A stretch of 64,000 bases of DNA, from NCBI GenBank assembly GCA_000711775.1, contig ARYC01000264.1, positions 82,356 to 146,355 on the forward strand, written 5' to 3'. The DNA comes from Oxytricha trifallax (Eukaryota; Ciliophora; Spirotrichea; Sporadotrichida; Oxytrichidae). Under the pieces are notes generated by a model. The model ran no database searches. It was not told where the DNA came from and worked only from the letters and a program-made list of their open reading frames with translations. Of the stretch, positions 23,767 through 35,472 are shown piece after piece (positions within the stretch are counted from its first letter, which is position 1; the number at the start of each line of letters is the position of its first letter). Both the position numbers and the translations under genes were made by a program.

Positions 23767-25196
23767 AATTGAGAAATAGTAGCCTACAACATCTTTACTG
23801 ACACCATAATGATTGATAAGATAGTTAGCAAGTACTGGCTCATAGAACAACATGAAAATCATAGCGAACATGGATGAGATAATGGCAGTCATTGCTCTCA
23901 TGTTTGTGAAGAATATTCTATAGGAGATTTGAGCCTCTAGCACGGCACTTCTTCTGCTGTATCTCTGAGATTTCTTGGCAAGACCAATGACATTGAAACT
24001 GCTTCTTTCAGCAATCTTATGAATTGGCATAGCTTGGACTGATGGTCTGGATTCTCTGGGCTCTATGGCAACCTCGTGAGGGAACTCAGTCTAGTAGGCA
24101 TTAATTCTGTTTGGAATCAAAACAGTAACAAGAATAAGGGCAACAAATAGAATACCGGCCATAGCATAAAAAGTGCCTGAGTAGCCAGCTCCAATAAAGA
24201 TTGTTTAACCGATGAATGGCCCTGAGAGTAGTCCAAGACCAACTGCTGTCTGACAGAGACCGACATATTTCTCTCTTTCTGCAGGGAACTCAATTGAGAT
24301 AATATTGCTAGATATAACTGATTTTTAAAGAAAAAAGAAATAAACATTTAATTAAGAGAGAGGTATCAATAATATAAAGATAAATGCCAATTATTAACGA
24401 GTTAAGGATAATTAATATACTCAATTTCACCTAATTCAATAATCTATTTATTAAAGATACATCTGTCTTATTCTTTTTAAAATAATTACCTAAATTAGGA
24501 TTATTTAACTTTTTAATTAATTCCTACATGTGTGATAGAGTAAGCTGCGGTACTAACCATTGAATCACCGACTCCCTGTAAGAATCTGATGATGATTGCA
24601 ACTGCGAAAAATAGCTTGTCATATGTGCCTTCATCAAGTACGTCTTTATTCAAAATAATTTATAACAGTAAAATGAATTTAACGCTTATATTTTCTTTGC
24701 CCTTCACTGGATCAAAGTGATAAGTAGTGGATTTAGGAATATAGGCTATCAACCCAAAACCTACAGTTGCGAACATAGTCAAAGTATAACCAATTAAGAT
24801 TGAGTTTTTTCTTCCTATTTTTTGCAAGTTTTAACCAATGAGTGGAGCAACCATGAGTATTATTAATTTAGGTTAGTTTAAATTAAAACATGAGATATGC
24901 GACCTAAAACATGGCCAGTACAACTGAGACTTGAATTTCCTTTACCCATGGATAGTTTTCCTCTGCGAAAGTGGGGAAGAAAGTGGCCAAGTTCATGTAG
25001 AGAGTCTGCAAAATACCCATAGACACCAACAGTGATATGAACACTCTTATGAAAAAATTAAAATGCTTATTATAAATTTGAAGACTCTTCTCTTTGATTT
25101 GATCTCGTCCGGGGAGGTCTCTAGAGCGGGAGCTTTATTATATTATGAGTTGATTTTTTTATAAAAGGATGCTGGATCCTTTATCTTTTCACTCAT
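23767..25196 (-). CDS. MFS transporter, N-terminal half (scrambled gene, inverted segment)
   Basis: Read from ATG 25196 on the - strand. It carries TM helices 1-6 of a major facilitator transporter, with the loop 2-3 signature LIGQNLQKIGRKNS, a GxGDSMVS segment and a conserved EFPAEREKYVG cytoplasmic helix, then TM7 ending GVSKDVVGYYFSI. It stops making sense exactly at the 12-mer 23767-23778, whose sequence recurs in the opposite orientation at 25514. IESs within: 25043-25083 (AAGAGT), about 24858-24894 (CTCATG) and about 24320-24510 (AGTTA, frame-consistent but less certain). Substrate unknown; topology is like SLC18B1/multidrug MFS. Confidence 0.85.
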
Positions 25197-25513
25197 TCTT
25201 GCTGTTAATATACTAATTAATTATTATACTAGATAATGATATAAATTTATGCGAACGAAAAAAATCAGCATATCCTTCATGACATGAAAAATTTAAATTA
25301 ATTTTATGTTTAAAATCTTGAGTCTGTTGAAAGATTGCCACTTAATATCTAATTTTAAAACTTGTGAATTAATTTTCTTAATATCAACATTTTGTATGAG
25401 GTTGTGGAAAGAGATCCAATCCTCGCTGAGATTGACTATGACGATGAAACTCCAGAGTCAATTCAAAGCAAGCATTGAAATATGTGATTGTTTATAAATC
25501 TTATCACTTTTAG

Positions 25514-26224
25514 TATTTCTCAATTGGATGCTTTACCTATGCCCTTGCCTCACCATTCGTTGGTCTTCTTTGCGCTAAAATCCCACGTAGATATGTAACT
25601 TTAAGTGCTTTCCTTATGGTTGCTATCTCTATGTTCCTACTTGGACCTTCAGAATTAATGCACTTCCCCGATAAACTTGGCATGACCTTAACAGGTATCG
25701 GTTGCCTTGGTTTCTCAGTTTCTTTCGTCTTCGTGCCACTCCTCCCAGAAATCGTGTCTGCAGTCTCAGACAAAGAAGGTATTGAGCAAACTCCCTTCTT
25801 GTGCGATAAAGCTTCAGGTATCTTTAACAGCGCCTACGGTATCGGAAATTGCGTTGCTCCCTTAGTCGGTGCAGCTTTGACTTAAAGCGTCGGTTTCTAA
25901 TTCACTTGCGATATTATGGGATTCTCATCTCTCGCATTCTTCTTCATTTATTTCTTCTTCGCTGTCCTCCCAGCCTTGATGCAGAAGCCAAAGCTCCATG
26001 ATCCACTCACTGAGACTCTTCCAGATAACAGCATGACCATGGACGGAAACCTGACCGTTGACTTCAAGCAAAACAATGGAAAGCCTGGTGCTCTTAATGA
26101 ATCAATATTTATGAGTCAACTGAGTTTTCTTTACATAAAGCGGATATTATTAAATTATTGATATTAAAAATTTTAATTTAGTAATGACTCAAACACCTAT
26201 GACAATACTTATGGATAAAATTGA
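25514..26224 (+). CDS. MFS transporter, C-terminal half (same gene as the - strand block at 23767-25196)
   Basis: The frame begins inside the pointer TATTTCTCAATT (25514-25525) and continues GCFTYALASPFVGLL, with MFS loop motif AKIPRRYVTL and TM8-12. An IES (26096-26182, AATGA pointer) separates the last coding piece, which ends DNTYGQN before TGA 26222-26224. In the same frame, 28 further N/Q-rich codons follow this TGA up to another TGA at 26309-26311. This half uses few TAA/TAG codons. It has no start codon or N-terminal helices of its own, consistent with being the downstream half of the inverted gene. Confidence 0.85.
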
Positions 26225-26311
26225 ATTGGTAATCACTAAAACAATAATACCAATTCGGAGATAGGAACTAGATCTATAGTTAACCAGGACTCGACCCAAA
26301 CTCAATAATGA

Positions 26312-27976
26312 ATATGTGGGATATCAAATTCTAGTTAATTATCATAAGATGATTATTATTGCTGATCCAAATTTGTTTTATAAATTTACCATGATTATAT
26401 TTTTAATATGAGAATTTAAGATTGGGTTTTTCACAGATTAATTAAATTAAAATTAGCGATTAAAGTTATTTTTTGCTAAATTTTTAAATTATTAAAATTA
26501 ATATAAATAAAAAAATTATAACATTTCAAACTCTCTTTATATTGAAAAATATCAGTGAACTATATTATATATAATTATTCTATATAACTTTATGTATTTA
26601 TGATAAATTTTGTGGAAAATATAAGGTATTAACAACTAAATGAATAACAATATGAATACTTTTTAGTAGAAATAAAAATGATTACCATCGCACAGCTTTG
26701 TCATTTTTCCAGTATCCTTAGTATATGTTTCTTGCTTTGTCTTTCAGTGTTCCTTGACTACCTCTCTATGTTCTTTTCTGAAGTCCCTACTCAACGGCTT
26801 CTGTATCCTGTCCTATTGTTGAAAGAGTATTAAATATATAAAAGATCTCTAAAGTATAACTTACAAAAATTTTGTGAATGCATATCTCCATCGTGTTCAT
26901 TTTAATCTTTTTCATTTTAAATTATAATTATTAATATTAATATATCAATTTCCTATTATAAATTATGATTCCTAGCTAATTTTACATATAATTTATTTTA
27001 TTCCTCCAAATATAAATTTAAAGTATAATGAAGTGACAAACAAGTCCTTCTAATTTTTGAAATTTGTAATTTTGTAAATACTTAACAAACTCTGAATAAA
27101 TTTTTTTATCAAATTTATTTTTAATTAATCCTAAATATTATATCTCAATCTTGTAGGAATAAATTCAAAATTGGATCATTTTAAATTAATTTAATTTGAT
27201 TAAATTAATGACAGTTAAAGTTGACAAATTTAACGATCTTGGGCTTATTCGATAGTCAATTAAAAATTAGCTGGACTTTATTATTAGTGGTACTATTTTA
27301 TCTCATCTCTGGAGCAAGTTCATTAAATTATATCCTACCATTAAATTCGATTTATCTCACTTAAGGGATGAGATAGGATGAGATAAAATAGTACCACTAA
27401 TAATAAAGTCCAGCTAATTTTTAATTGACTATCGAATAAGCCCAAGATCGTTAAATTTGTCAACTTTAACTGTCATTAATTTATTTAAATTAAATTTATT
27501 TAAAATGATCCAATTTTAAATTTATTCCTACAATATTTCTTTGAGTTATAAACAATTAAAATCTAAATTTATACAAATATTTATAAACCAAAAACACCTT
27601 TTTGTATTAAAAAATCTCTGACTTAATATGAATTTCATAAATTCATTTAAAAATAAAGAAAAGTATAATTACAATAATGATAACTCTTAAGTTCTATATA
27701 TTTTAAATCATATATGCATAAATAAATGCTATAGAGTGGAGCAATTACAATATTCATAAAAAATCATCTATCTAATTATAAAATAAAAATTATCTTAATA
27801 TACTGATCTACTACCTATAATATTATATAAATCTTTGTTTTCTAACTTTCACTAAATTATTATATGATATTATTGTGCAAAAATTTAAGCAAAAAAATAT
27901 AAAACTCTTTTTAAAATGATCAGATTCAATTATAAAATAATATGACGAAATACTGAAATGAAATATATATTATAAT
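26312..27976. other. Intergenic AT-rich DNA with a foldback element
   Basis: I see no coding region. The stretch holds an inverted repeat at 27152-27532, annotated separately, and otherwise very AT-rich DNA without recognisable signals. Confidence 0.55.
27152..27532. repeat. Foldback element, 381 bp, arms about 155 bp
   Basis: Begins TGTAGGAATAAATT and ends with its reverse complement. Arms match nearly perfectly through AAAGTCCAGC and GGTACTATTTTATCTC, with a loop of about 65 bp near 27310-27372. No ORF. Probable MITE or IES in intergenic DNA. Confidence 0.85.
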
Positions 27977-30121
27977 ATGTAACGTGAAGTCATTATATCT
28001 CCCAAGAGTTCTATAAAATAAAAAGTGGACATTCACAAAAGAAAGAGGATTTTATCGCTGATTGGCTGTATGATATGTCATTTGGTAATTTAAACTATAA
28101 CTTAATGAGTATTTAGATATTTGGGACAATGAATATATGGGGCAACATTCAAGTTTACGTGTGTTCTTACTTGAGGATATATGATAGATCTGTTCAACTT
28201 GATCAGATGTTCGCAGTGTACCCTATTCAATCACTTATCATGGCGGTAGGCAGTGCTGTAGGCACCAAGCTTATACTTTATATTCATCCACAAGTGTAAG
28301 AAAACAGTTAATTTTAACATATAATAGTATCATGGGTTCTGGACTAGCATGTTATGTGACTTCTTAATTTTTAAGTTCACTTATTAGCTCATATGCTGAA
28401 TTAGTCATGATTTATAGCGTTATGGGAGGAATAGGACTAGGAACTATTGTAAATTAGATTAATATTCTTACATTATTTTAGTTTATGTTGCCACTCTTTG
28501 TAGGTTGGAAATGCTTCCCAAATAACAAAGGCATGGTAAGCAGCTTGATATTAAAGAAAAAATTATAAAGAATTTGAAAATAATAATTTAGGAGATAATT
28601 ATTAATAAAATTAATTTGCTTTTTTAATTATTAAAATTATTTAAACTTTTTAAGATCATGATAAAAAAATGCTCAATTAAAAGAAAAATTTCATAATAAT
28701 ATTCACATAATATTTTATTATAATATATAATTAAAATTAATTGTAATTTTAAAAACCAAAAGCAAATAAGAAAAATAGATATAATTTGTTATGATATTAT
28801 ACCGAAAATTTTTAAATTACCAATTTATCTTAGTAATTTAAATAAAATTTAATTTAGAAATTTATAAATAAATGCGTTATACCATAAATATCAATTGATG
28901 TTGTTTTTTTTAAAAAATAAATTATGCATTTATTATTTAATATTTAATTTAAACAATTTTACTTGATTCTTATCAAATGGTGTGGGGACTATAATTGGAA
29001 ACATTATCTCTTCTAGATTTATAAATCCCTATAACAAACCAGCACTAAAAGATCCCTCTATAGATAGTATGTACAAATATTTCGAGGATGACGTTAGCAT
29101 AAACATCCCCTCGAATTTCTAGAATTTTGCAACGATAGAGTTGATTCTTACTATAATAGCAATGAGTTTAATCTGGATACCTGACCTAGAGTCCATTGAA
29201 AAGCAGAGAACTATTGTGAATGATAGAAAGAAATAATATAAAGACTCTTTCAAGATAGCTGTAAAGAGTTCTTAATTCTACTCAAGTTACATGCTATTGT
29301 TCTTCTCAGTGATGTTTGGATAGTATATATTCATTCAATTCAAAGCTATCGGGGAATATTTTGGACACGGAGATTAATTCCTGACTATAGCAGGTTCTGT
29401 GGCTTTAATATTCAATGCACTTTCTCGGCTTTTGGGAGGAATTATACTTGACTTCATTCCATTTAAGACCTTTATGGGAGGATTGATGGGTCTATCGTTA
29501 TTTTTATCTCTGACTTTGCCATATGTAGGCTAAAATGAGATAATGTTCATAACTTATTTATGCTTGATATTTTACGTTTACGGTTCAGTGTATGTAAGCA
29601 TGCCAACATTTTTTGCTATAGTCTTTGGACCAGAATAAGGCTCCTATTTATATTCCTACTGTTTTACTGCAAATTGCTTTTCATCCTTACTTCTCTCAGT
29701 CGTGATTCTAGAATTTTAAGTTTTGATTGGATACACAGGAATATTATACATAACTTCGGGCTCTTGCATTATTGCACTTGTGATAGTGATTTTCATGAAT
29801 ACCCAGAGCTTGGATTACGAAGAACCACTACTTCCTTCATTTGACTATGGCAGAAGTAGAGTGTCCATTTATGAGAAGGGTAGAACAGACTTTACAGTGC
29901 TGGATTGCTTCCATGAGTACTCTTATGTCTCAATAAAAGCTGAAAAAATACTCTCTTATTTTATATTAGTGTTAATACAGCAGAGAAGAGTCGAAGAACT
30001 TAACAAAACATAAGCAAATATGACAGGTTTTATGGCTAGAGGTATGACTTTAAACTTTGAGGATAATTTAAGAAGATTTACTCACAACAAGAACTTCAAT
30101 AAGAGTTCAATCAATTATTGA
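27977..30121 (+). CDS. MFS transporter, OFA/monocarboxylate-like
   Basis: ATG 27977 gives a basic N-terminus, then TM1 IGCMICHLIFGTMNIWGN and QVYVCSYLRIYD, typical of oxalate/formate-antiporter-like MFS proteins. The central loop is charged; TM7-12 follow with the motif ARLLGGIILDF-like (here SRLLGGIILDFIPFK). The C-terminal tail is long and cytosolic, ending FNKSSINY before TGA 30119-30121. Frame is restored by introns (GTAATT...TTTAG after CHL; GTAAGA...ATAG near 28298) and by an IES of about 419 bp (28551-28969, TTA pointer). It is a paralogue of the - strand gene at 46140-47902. Confidence 0.82.
28551..28969. other. IES, about 419 bp, TTA pointer, in MFS gene
   Basis: Very AT-rich insert between GMVSSLIL and SNGVGTIIGN. 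TTA at 28551-28553 and 28970-28972 gives the correct frame; a longer shared CTTGAT does not. Confidence 0.55.
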
Positions 30122-30220
30122 TTATTTAACATTAAATGAATAAAATAGAAGTGTTCACATTTTGAGAGAATATTCAATTTAGACATTGAAATAATGAAAT
30201 TAAAATACTAGGATTTATAA

Positions 30221-33200
30221 TCATTCTTAGTCAAGTTTTATATTAAAGGCAAATAGTAGGTTTCTAACTTCAAGACATTCCTTCTTTAAAAGTTTAACAA
30301 AATCCTATAAATAAATTAACAATTGTCTAATAATCTTACTTCATCTTAGATTATAAAGTCGACATCAAACTCCGTAGAATGGGATCTTAATAATTTGATA
30401 TCATTTATTATACTATTTGTAAATTGAACAATTTATGTGCCAGCATCTGTGAGCTCATCTTCATCCTCAGTCTCTTCAATGTCTGGACCGTCTAACAATT
30501 ATATTTTTGCCTTTAATGATCTTAGAACCTTTGATCGTTTATGAATGTTTGCAAAAATTGTTGTAAATGTGTCTCTTAACTGAAAGAACTTTTTGCAGAG
30601 CAGCAACAACTTTTGGGTATTTCTTAGTGTAACTAAGCCATATCTATTGATATATTTAAGATAAAGTCCAGTTAGCTCTAATTCTTTGAACAAGAGCTCT
30701 CTTAGAGTATTTATGGATTTTAGATAAGAAGGTTCCAGCAAAATGAAATCCTTAAAATCTTTCTATCGATCGTCTATTCTCTGCAAAGTCTCATCAATTT
30801 CCTCTCGCTTAAATAGCTTGAAGTTCTTCTTTCTAAGATAAGATTGAGTTTAAATCACAAAATTAAACTTACTCATTAAAAGCATAATGCTTGCCTTTGC
30901 ATTTTTGAAATAAATAGCATTTGCTCCAATCAAGGCGGATGCCATATTTATACATACTATCATAAGTCATTTACTATTCTATCTCACATTGCCTTTTGTC
31001 TTCAATCCATTCAGATTCATCAAACTCATTCAATCCATGAAATTGATCTTCAATTATCTCCTCTGTTTCATGAGTGTCTTATCTGATCCCTATAAATTCA
31101 TTAATCTCTAAATTTATAGGGCCCCCATTATTTATTCCAATCATTCTTGAGTTAGCTGATGAATCTCTCGATAAAGAATTCTTCTTTAAAGTCAAAGTTC
31201 GCTTTCTATCAAGTGAGGTAGGGGAAGCTGATTTATCATTTAAGGATTTTTGAGATATCCCTAGACCTCCTACTTTTTAAATAATTTCACCTAGCAACTT
31301 CGCTTATACTCGCTAATCAATAATATCCTGAATGGAGTTCTTTTGATTTAATAAGAACTGATTTGTACTTCCAAATATTCTAGATTATTGATCATTAAAA
31401 TTTGCTTAGTATTATTCAACTTTTGATAAGGATTTCTTTAGACTAGAAGCTCTGTCAAATTTCGTAAATGATTAATTTAATTAATTGCTTTTATAGGTGC
31501 TGTTCAAGATAGAAGAATCATTAAAATGTTAATTTCGACCTTTGGCTTGCTAGACTTATCAATAAATTAATTACGGGGATTGCTTATCCGTAAAAATTAT
31601 ATATCACTTTAAAAAATATTTATTCCTCCTTACCAAATATAAGTTCGTTTAGTAAATTTAAAATTAATAGTACAGACACCTATCTGTTTGATAAATTTGA
31701 TAAACTCTACTGATATTGTTTATTCACGATAGCAGTTTTCAAATAAATACTTTTTTTTATAAGAACTTACTGAAATTTAAAAAATAAAATATCAGTAATT
31801 TCTTCCTTTGATGTTTGATAAAATTATTTAAGATTAATAGTTTTATTCTTCATTTCCAATTTAAAACTTAGAGCTATTAATTTCAAGTTTTGATAATGGT
31901 TTTTTGAAAGAAGAGTTTTACATAGAAAAGTCAAGGTTAAATTTGGATTAGGTATTTAGTTATGAAGTATTTTGAAATTCTTTTGTTAAATCTTTGCTAA
32001 TTTGTACGTTTTTATTTTACAGCATTGAAAACTTATGAAGAGATAGGATTGAAGTTTTATTTGCTATGTTATAATTCTCTTTAGAGAGGCTCTTGGATCT
32101 TTATTTCAGAGTAGATTCTGTATTTGCAATGCTATTATTCATACTTCCTGCTAGATATTTCTATCCAAGTGTATCATCATACATAGTATATTTGGCATTC
32201 CAAGATTGCTTTCGCTATTAGTCCTTGATAATTAATAAAAATAGGGGGGGGGGAAGTTTCCTGCCCCCAGACACTTTCCTGCCCCAAAAGGTAGTTTCCT
32301 GCCCCCAACATTAAATTTTATGTTTTTGCAATAAATTTAATAGAAACAAATAAATTTCAATTTCAATAACCATAACCATGTACTATACAACATTTATTAT
32401 TATATAATTTTTCAAGGTACATAATTATTCTTTATCAAATTATATATTACTGACAAGGCTAAAATAAGTGTTTTTTTTAATAATTAATGTAATTTTCATT
32501 AAATTTTAAATTGATTATCAAGGTAGAAATGATATTTGAAGCTAAATTTAAAAAAAAACTACATCATAATTGATGATAAAGATTCTTTGAAAATTATAAA
32601 AATTACATATTTTTATGTATGGGGCAGGAAACTACCTTTTTGGGGGCAGGAAACTTCCCCCCTTGGGTGCATATAAAATTTTGGGGCGGGAAACTTCCCC
32701 CCCCCCCAAAAATAGAATTACAACAATTTTCATGACCTCGGCTATTTGCTTTTGTTTCTCCTAATCAAGTTTAGATTAATCCTAATTCTCTTAAATATAT
32801 TTAAGCATTTCTTTAGGATGATTTTTCAAATACTTTAATAAATCTGACCAATCACTCAATTAATATTTATTAGTTTTTGGATGGTTGTCTATTAACTCAT
32901 AAGAATCCTATTAATTAATCCGAGACGAATCTTTATTTAGAAGCCCCTAATTCATGTTAATTTGCTAGATTATATCTCTATCATTTATTACACTTTTCTC
33001 TTGTATTTTACTTAGAGGGCTTTAAGGTATGCTCTTGTCAAACGGGTTGGTAAATATATCGATACTATAACAACTAATACTAAAATTAATAAATTCAAGT
33101 TTATAAGAAGTAGTGTCATCTTGTTTGAAGTAATCAGCCATTTTTAAATTATTGGGTTTTTTAAATCCTGTATTCGCTGAGGTAGTATTATAAGTCGAGT

Positions 33201-34935
33201 TTAAGAGAGATTCATCTATAGTTGTAGAGTTATTTGTTTAAATGTTATTTATGATAGTACTGTTTCTACCTTATCTTTGCCTTCCAAGACTAATACCTTG
33301 GAAAAATTACTGAAGGAAAACACTAGAAAAACAATGTTAATATTTAAGATCTCTATTAAATTTAATAGTAGTAATTAACTAACAAAGACTCTTGTTAAAT
33401 CTTGTCCCACCTCTCGACATTCTCAAAGCTGTCTAAGCCCTCACTACTATTTCATTTCTACTAAGTTTAATTTAATCTGTAATTTCAATAGATTTGTGAT
33501 TGCTATTACCTTCGTTTTGATTGACAAATTGAGGCTCCTCTTATATGATTTATTCATATTTTTCTATAGGATTTGACTATTTACTCTCTCTGAGCATTTT
33601 ATTAACTTTTATAGATTAGTTATTTTATCCAAATCCTGAAGATTAACTTTCTTTCTCCTCTATAGATGTGCTTCTTAAGAGATTTTTCTTGACGAGAGCT
33701 CTTTCAAAGATATTTGGATTGAGAGGAATGAGATTCTTTGAATGTTAGTTTCTCATTGAAAATCTTCGAAATTGCTCAATTGGAGTAAACAAGGAAGAAG
33801 TCGAGGGGTTATCTTTCACTTATTAACTTGTTATGAATTTGTTTATGTTCCAAAGTTCGTTCATAATTGGAGGCATCTCTTTGAATTTAAAAGTCAATCT
33901 TAAAATTAAATTGAATTGAATTCTATCAATTAAATAATTCTTTAAAGTTTAAAGAAAGACCACTATATACAATATTATAAATTTCCTAAATGTTTTTGGG
34001 TTATTAAATACCTCAAAATCTAAAAAGCAATATATATTTAATAAATCATTATCGTATTTAACTTAGAGTATCTCAAACATCTTGAGCCTCTTTTCCCTCA
34101 TATCCTATATGAATTAGTTTGGATCTCTATGTTCAGGTCTTGGGCTTTAATTTGATCTCTTAGGCAACTATCTAATTATTTTCTCTTCAGCTTCATTGAT
34201 TTAATTTACCATTTTTATTTGAGGTAGGTCTACATAATCTTGCTTCCATTTTTCTATCAAGATATTGTAATCAACTTAGGAATCTGTTAGGTTTATGTTT
34301 ATGGGGTTACTTTGACTTTGTTGATTAATATTGAAGTCATTTGTTTGTTAAGACAATTAGTGATCTTGAGTGATATGTTAAGAAATCGATTGGAATTAAT
34401 GCGATGGAGTTGGATTAGAATCGAAAGAAGTTCTAAATATGTTTGATTGTTAAACCACCGGCTCTTCTTGCTAAAAGGATTTGTTTTAACTTTGATTGTC
34501 CTTTATATTATATATATTTCTTGTATGAATTGGTTCTTTGCTTTTAGCTTTTTAGCTTGAGTGATTTAATTAAGCTTTTTCTAACACATTTTACTCAATC
34601 TCTCTCTATTTTTGAATAAGAATTTCTTTTTGTACTTCTTGTTCATAGTACTAAACTTTAACTTTATTCTATTTTTTAATTTAATCATCAACCTGAAACT
34701 GTTTATTTAGTAATTCCTATTTCTGTTAAAAATAATCAATGCGGTTAGACCCTAAATGACTGTGATCTAAACTACTGCTAGTTAAATAATTATCTGTGGC
34801 TTGATCAGTTTATGTTTCTGATGCTTAATTATTAATATTTAAAATCACTTGAGGAGTGAATGATAAATTTAGCTTTTAATTTATATTTTTAGAAGGTTTA
34901 TAGGTATTTTATTTGCTGTTATTGTGTAAAATTAT
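30221..34935 (-). CDS. Long Gln/Asn-rich protein with coiled-coil C-terminus, function unknown
   Basis: The - strand stays open, with TAA/TAG as Gln, over most of this interval and ends LDQE before TGA 30221-30223. The N-terminal two thirds are low-complexity Q/N/S/K with coiled-coil-like stretches (EQEVQKEILIQKQREIEQN); the C-terminal 200 residues are more ordered (DDRQKDFKDFILLEPSYLK, LGLYLKYINRYG-like helices, and an acidic EETEDEDEL). Introns: GTAAGT...TTAG near 30830-30870 and GTAAGA...ATAG near 30336-30372. A foldback IES sits at 32237-32707, and a further non-coding block lies at about 31560-32025. I do not recognise the family. The start is uncertain. Confidence 0.6.
32237..32707. repeat. 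IES made of a foldback element with G/C-run ends, AAAAATAG pointer
   Basis: AAAAATAG at 32237-32244 and 32708-32715; joining keeps the - strand frame. The element starts with about ten G then AAGTTTCCTGCCCCC and ends with GGGGCGGGAAACTTCCC plus C run. Subterminal copies of the GGAAACTACC/GGTAGTTTCC block are nested inside both arms. The middle is AT-rich with no ORF. Confidence 0.9.
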
Positions 34936-34949
34936 AAGGAATTAAATAA

Positions 34950-35472
34950 TAATAATTGAAAATAGACTCTTAATAAGGAACTTATTATTAATTTCTCAAA
35001 AATATTTTATTAAAGTGAGAAATAATGCATAATGCAATATTAATGGTTGGAAGCCGAAATGATTCCTTAACTTGCTAAATTTCCAATTCTATCTTATCAT
35101 ATGATATTTTATCTAATAACTATTTCTATTGCGAGTTTTATGATTTATAGTTGTGACTTGAACCCTAATTTTAGCTTTTATTTCGATTTTTAGAATGATT
35201 TGATGTGCTTTAAATTAACTAATTTTTTAGCTAAACTTGCTACAGATCCAACTTCATCTTTATATTACTATTTATTTTGCTGTTCTGCTAAACCAGAAGT
35301 TTATTAGTATGCTATTATTATGATAAAATTATAAGCATACATTAAATGCTTGGTAAAAATGTTAATAATAACTTCTTTAAATAGAGTGCACAAAATATTA
35401 ATAAACCTTAAATATTGCAATATGTATTGATACTGATTAGTATCTAAATGTTATTTTTCCGTAAATATTATT
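34950..35472. other. Intergenic AT-rich DNA
   Basis: About 500 bp between two - strand Q/N-rich genes. I see no coding frame or structured signal. Confidence 0.4.

Noticed and set aside
25130..25513. A third coding segment between the two MFS halves
   Set aside because: Between the - strand ATG (25196) and the + pointer (25514) no frame continues the transporter; the 25306-25497 ORF has no MFS features.
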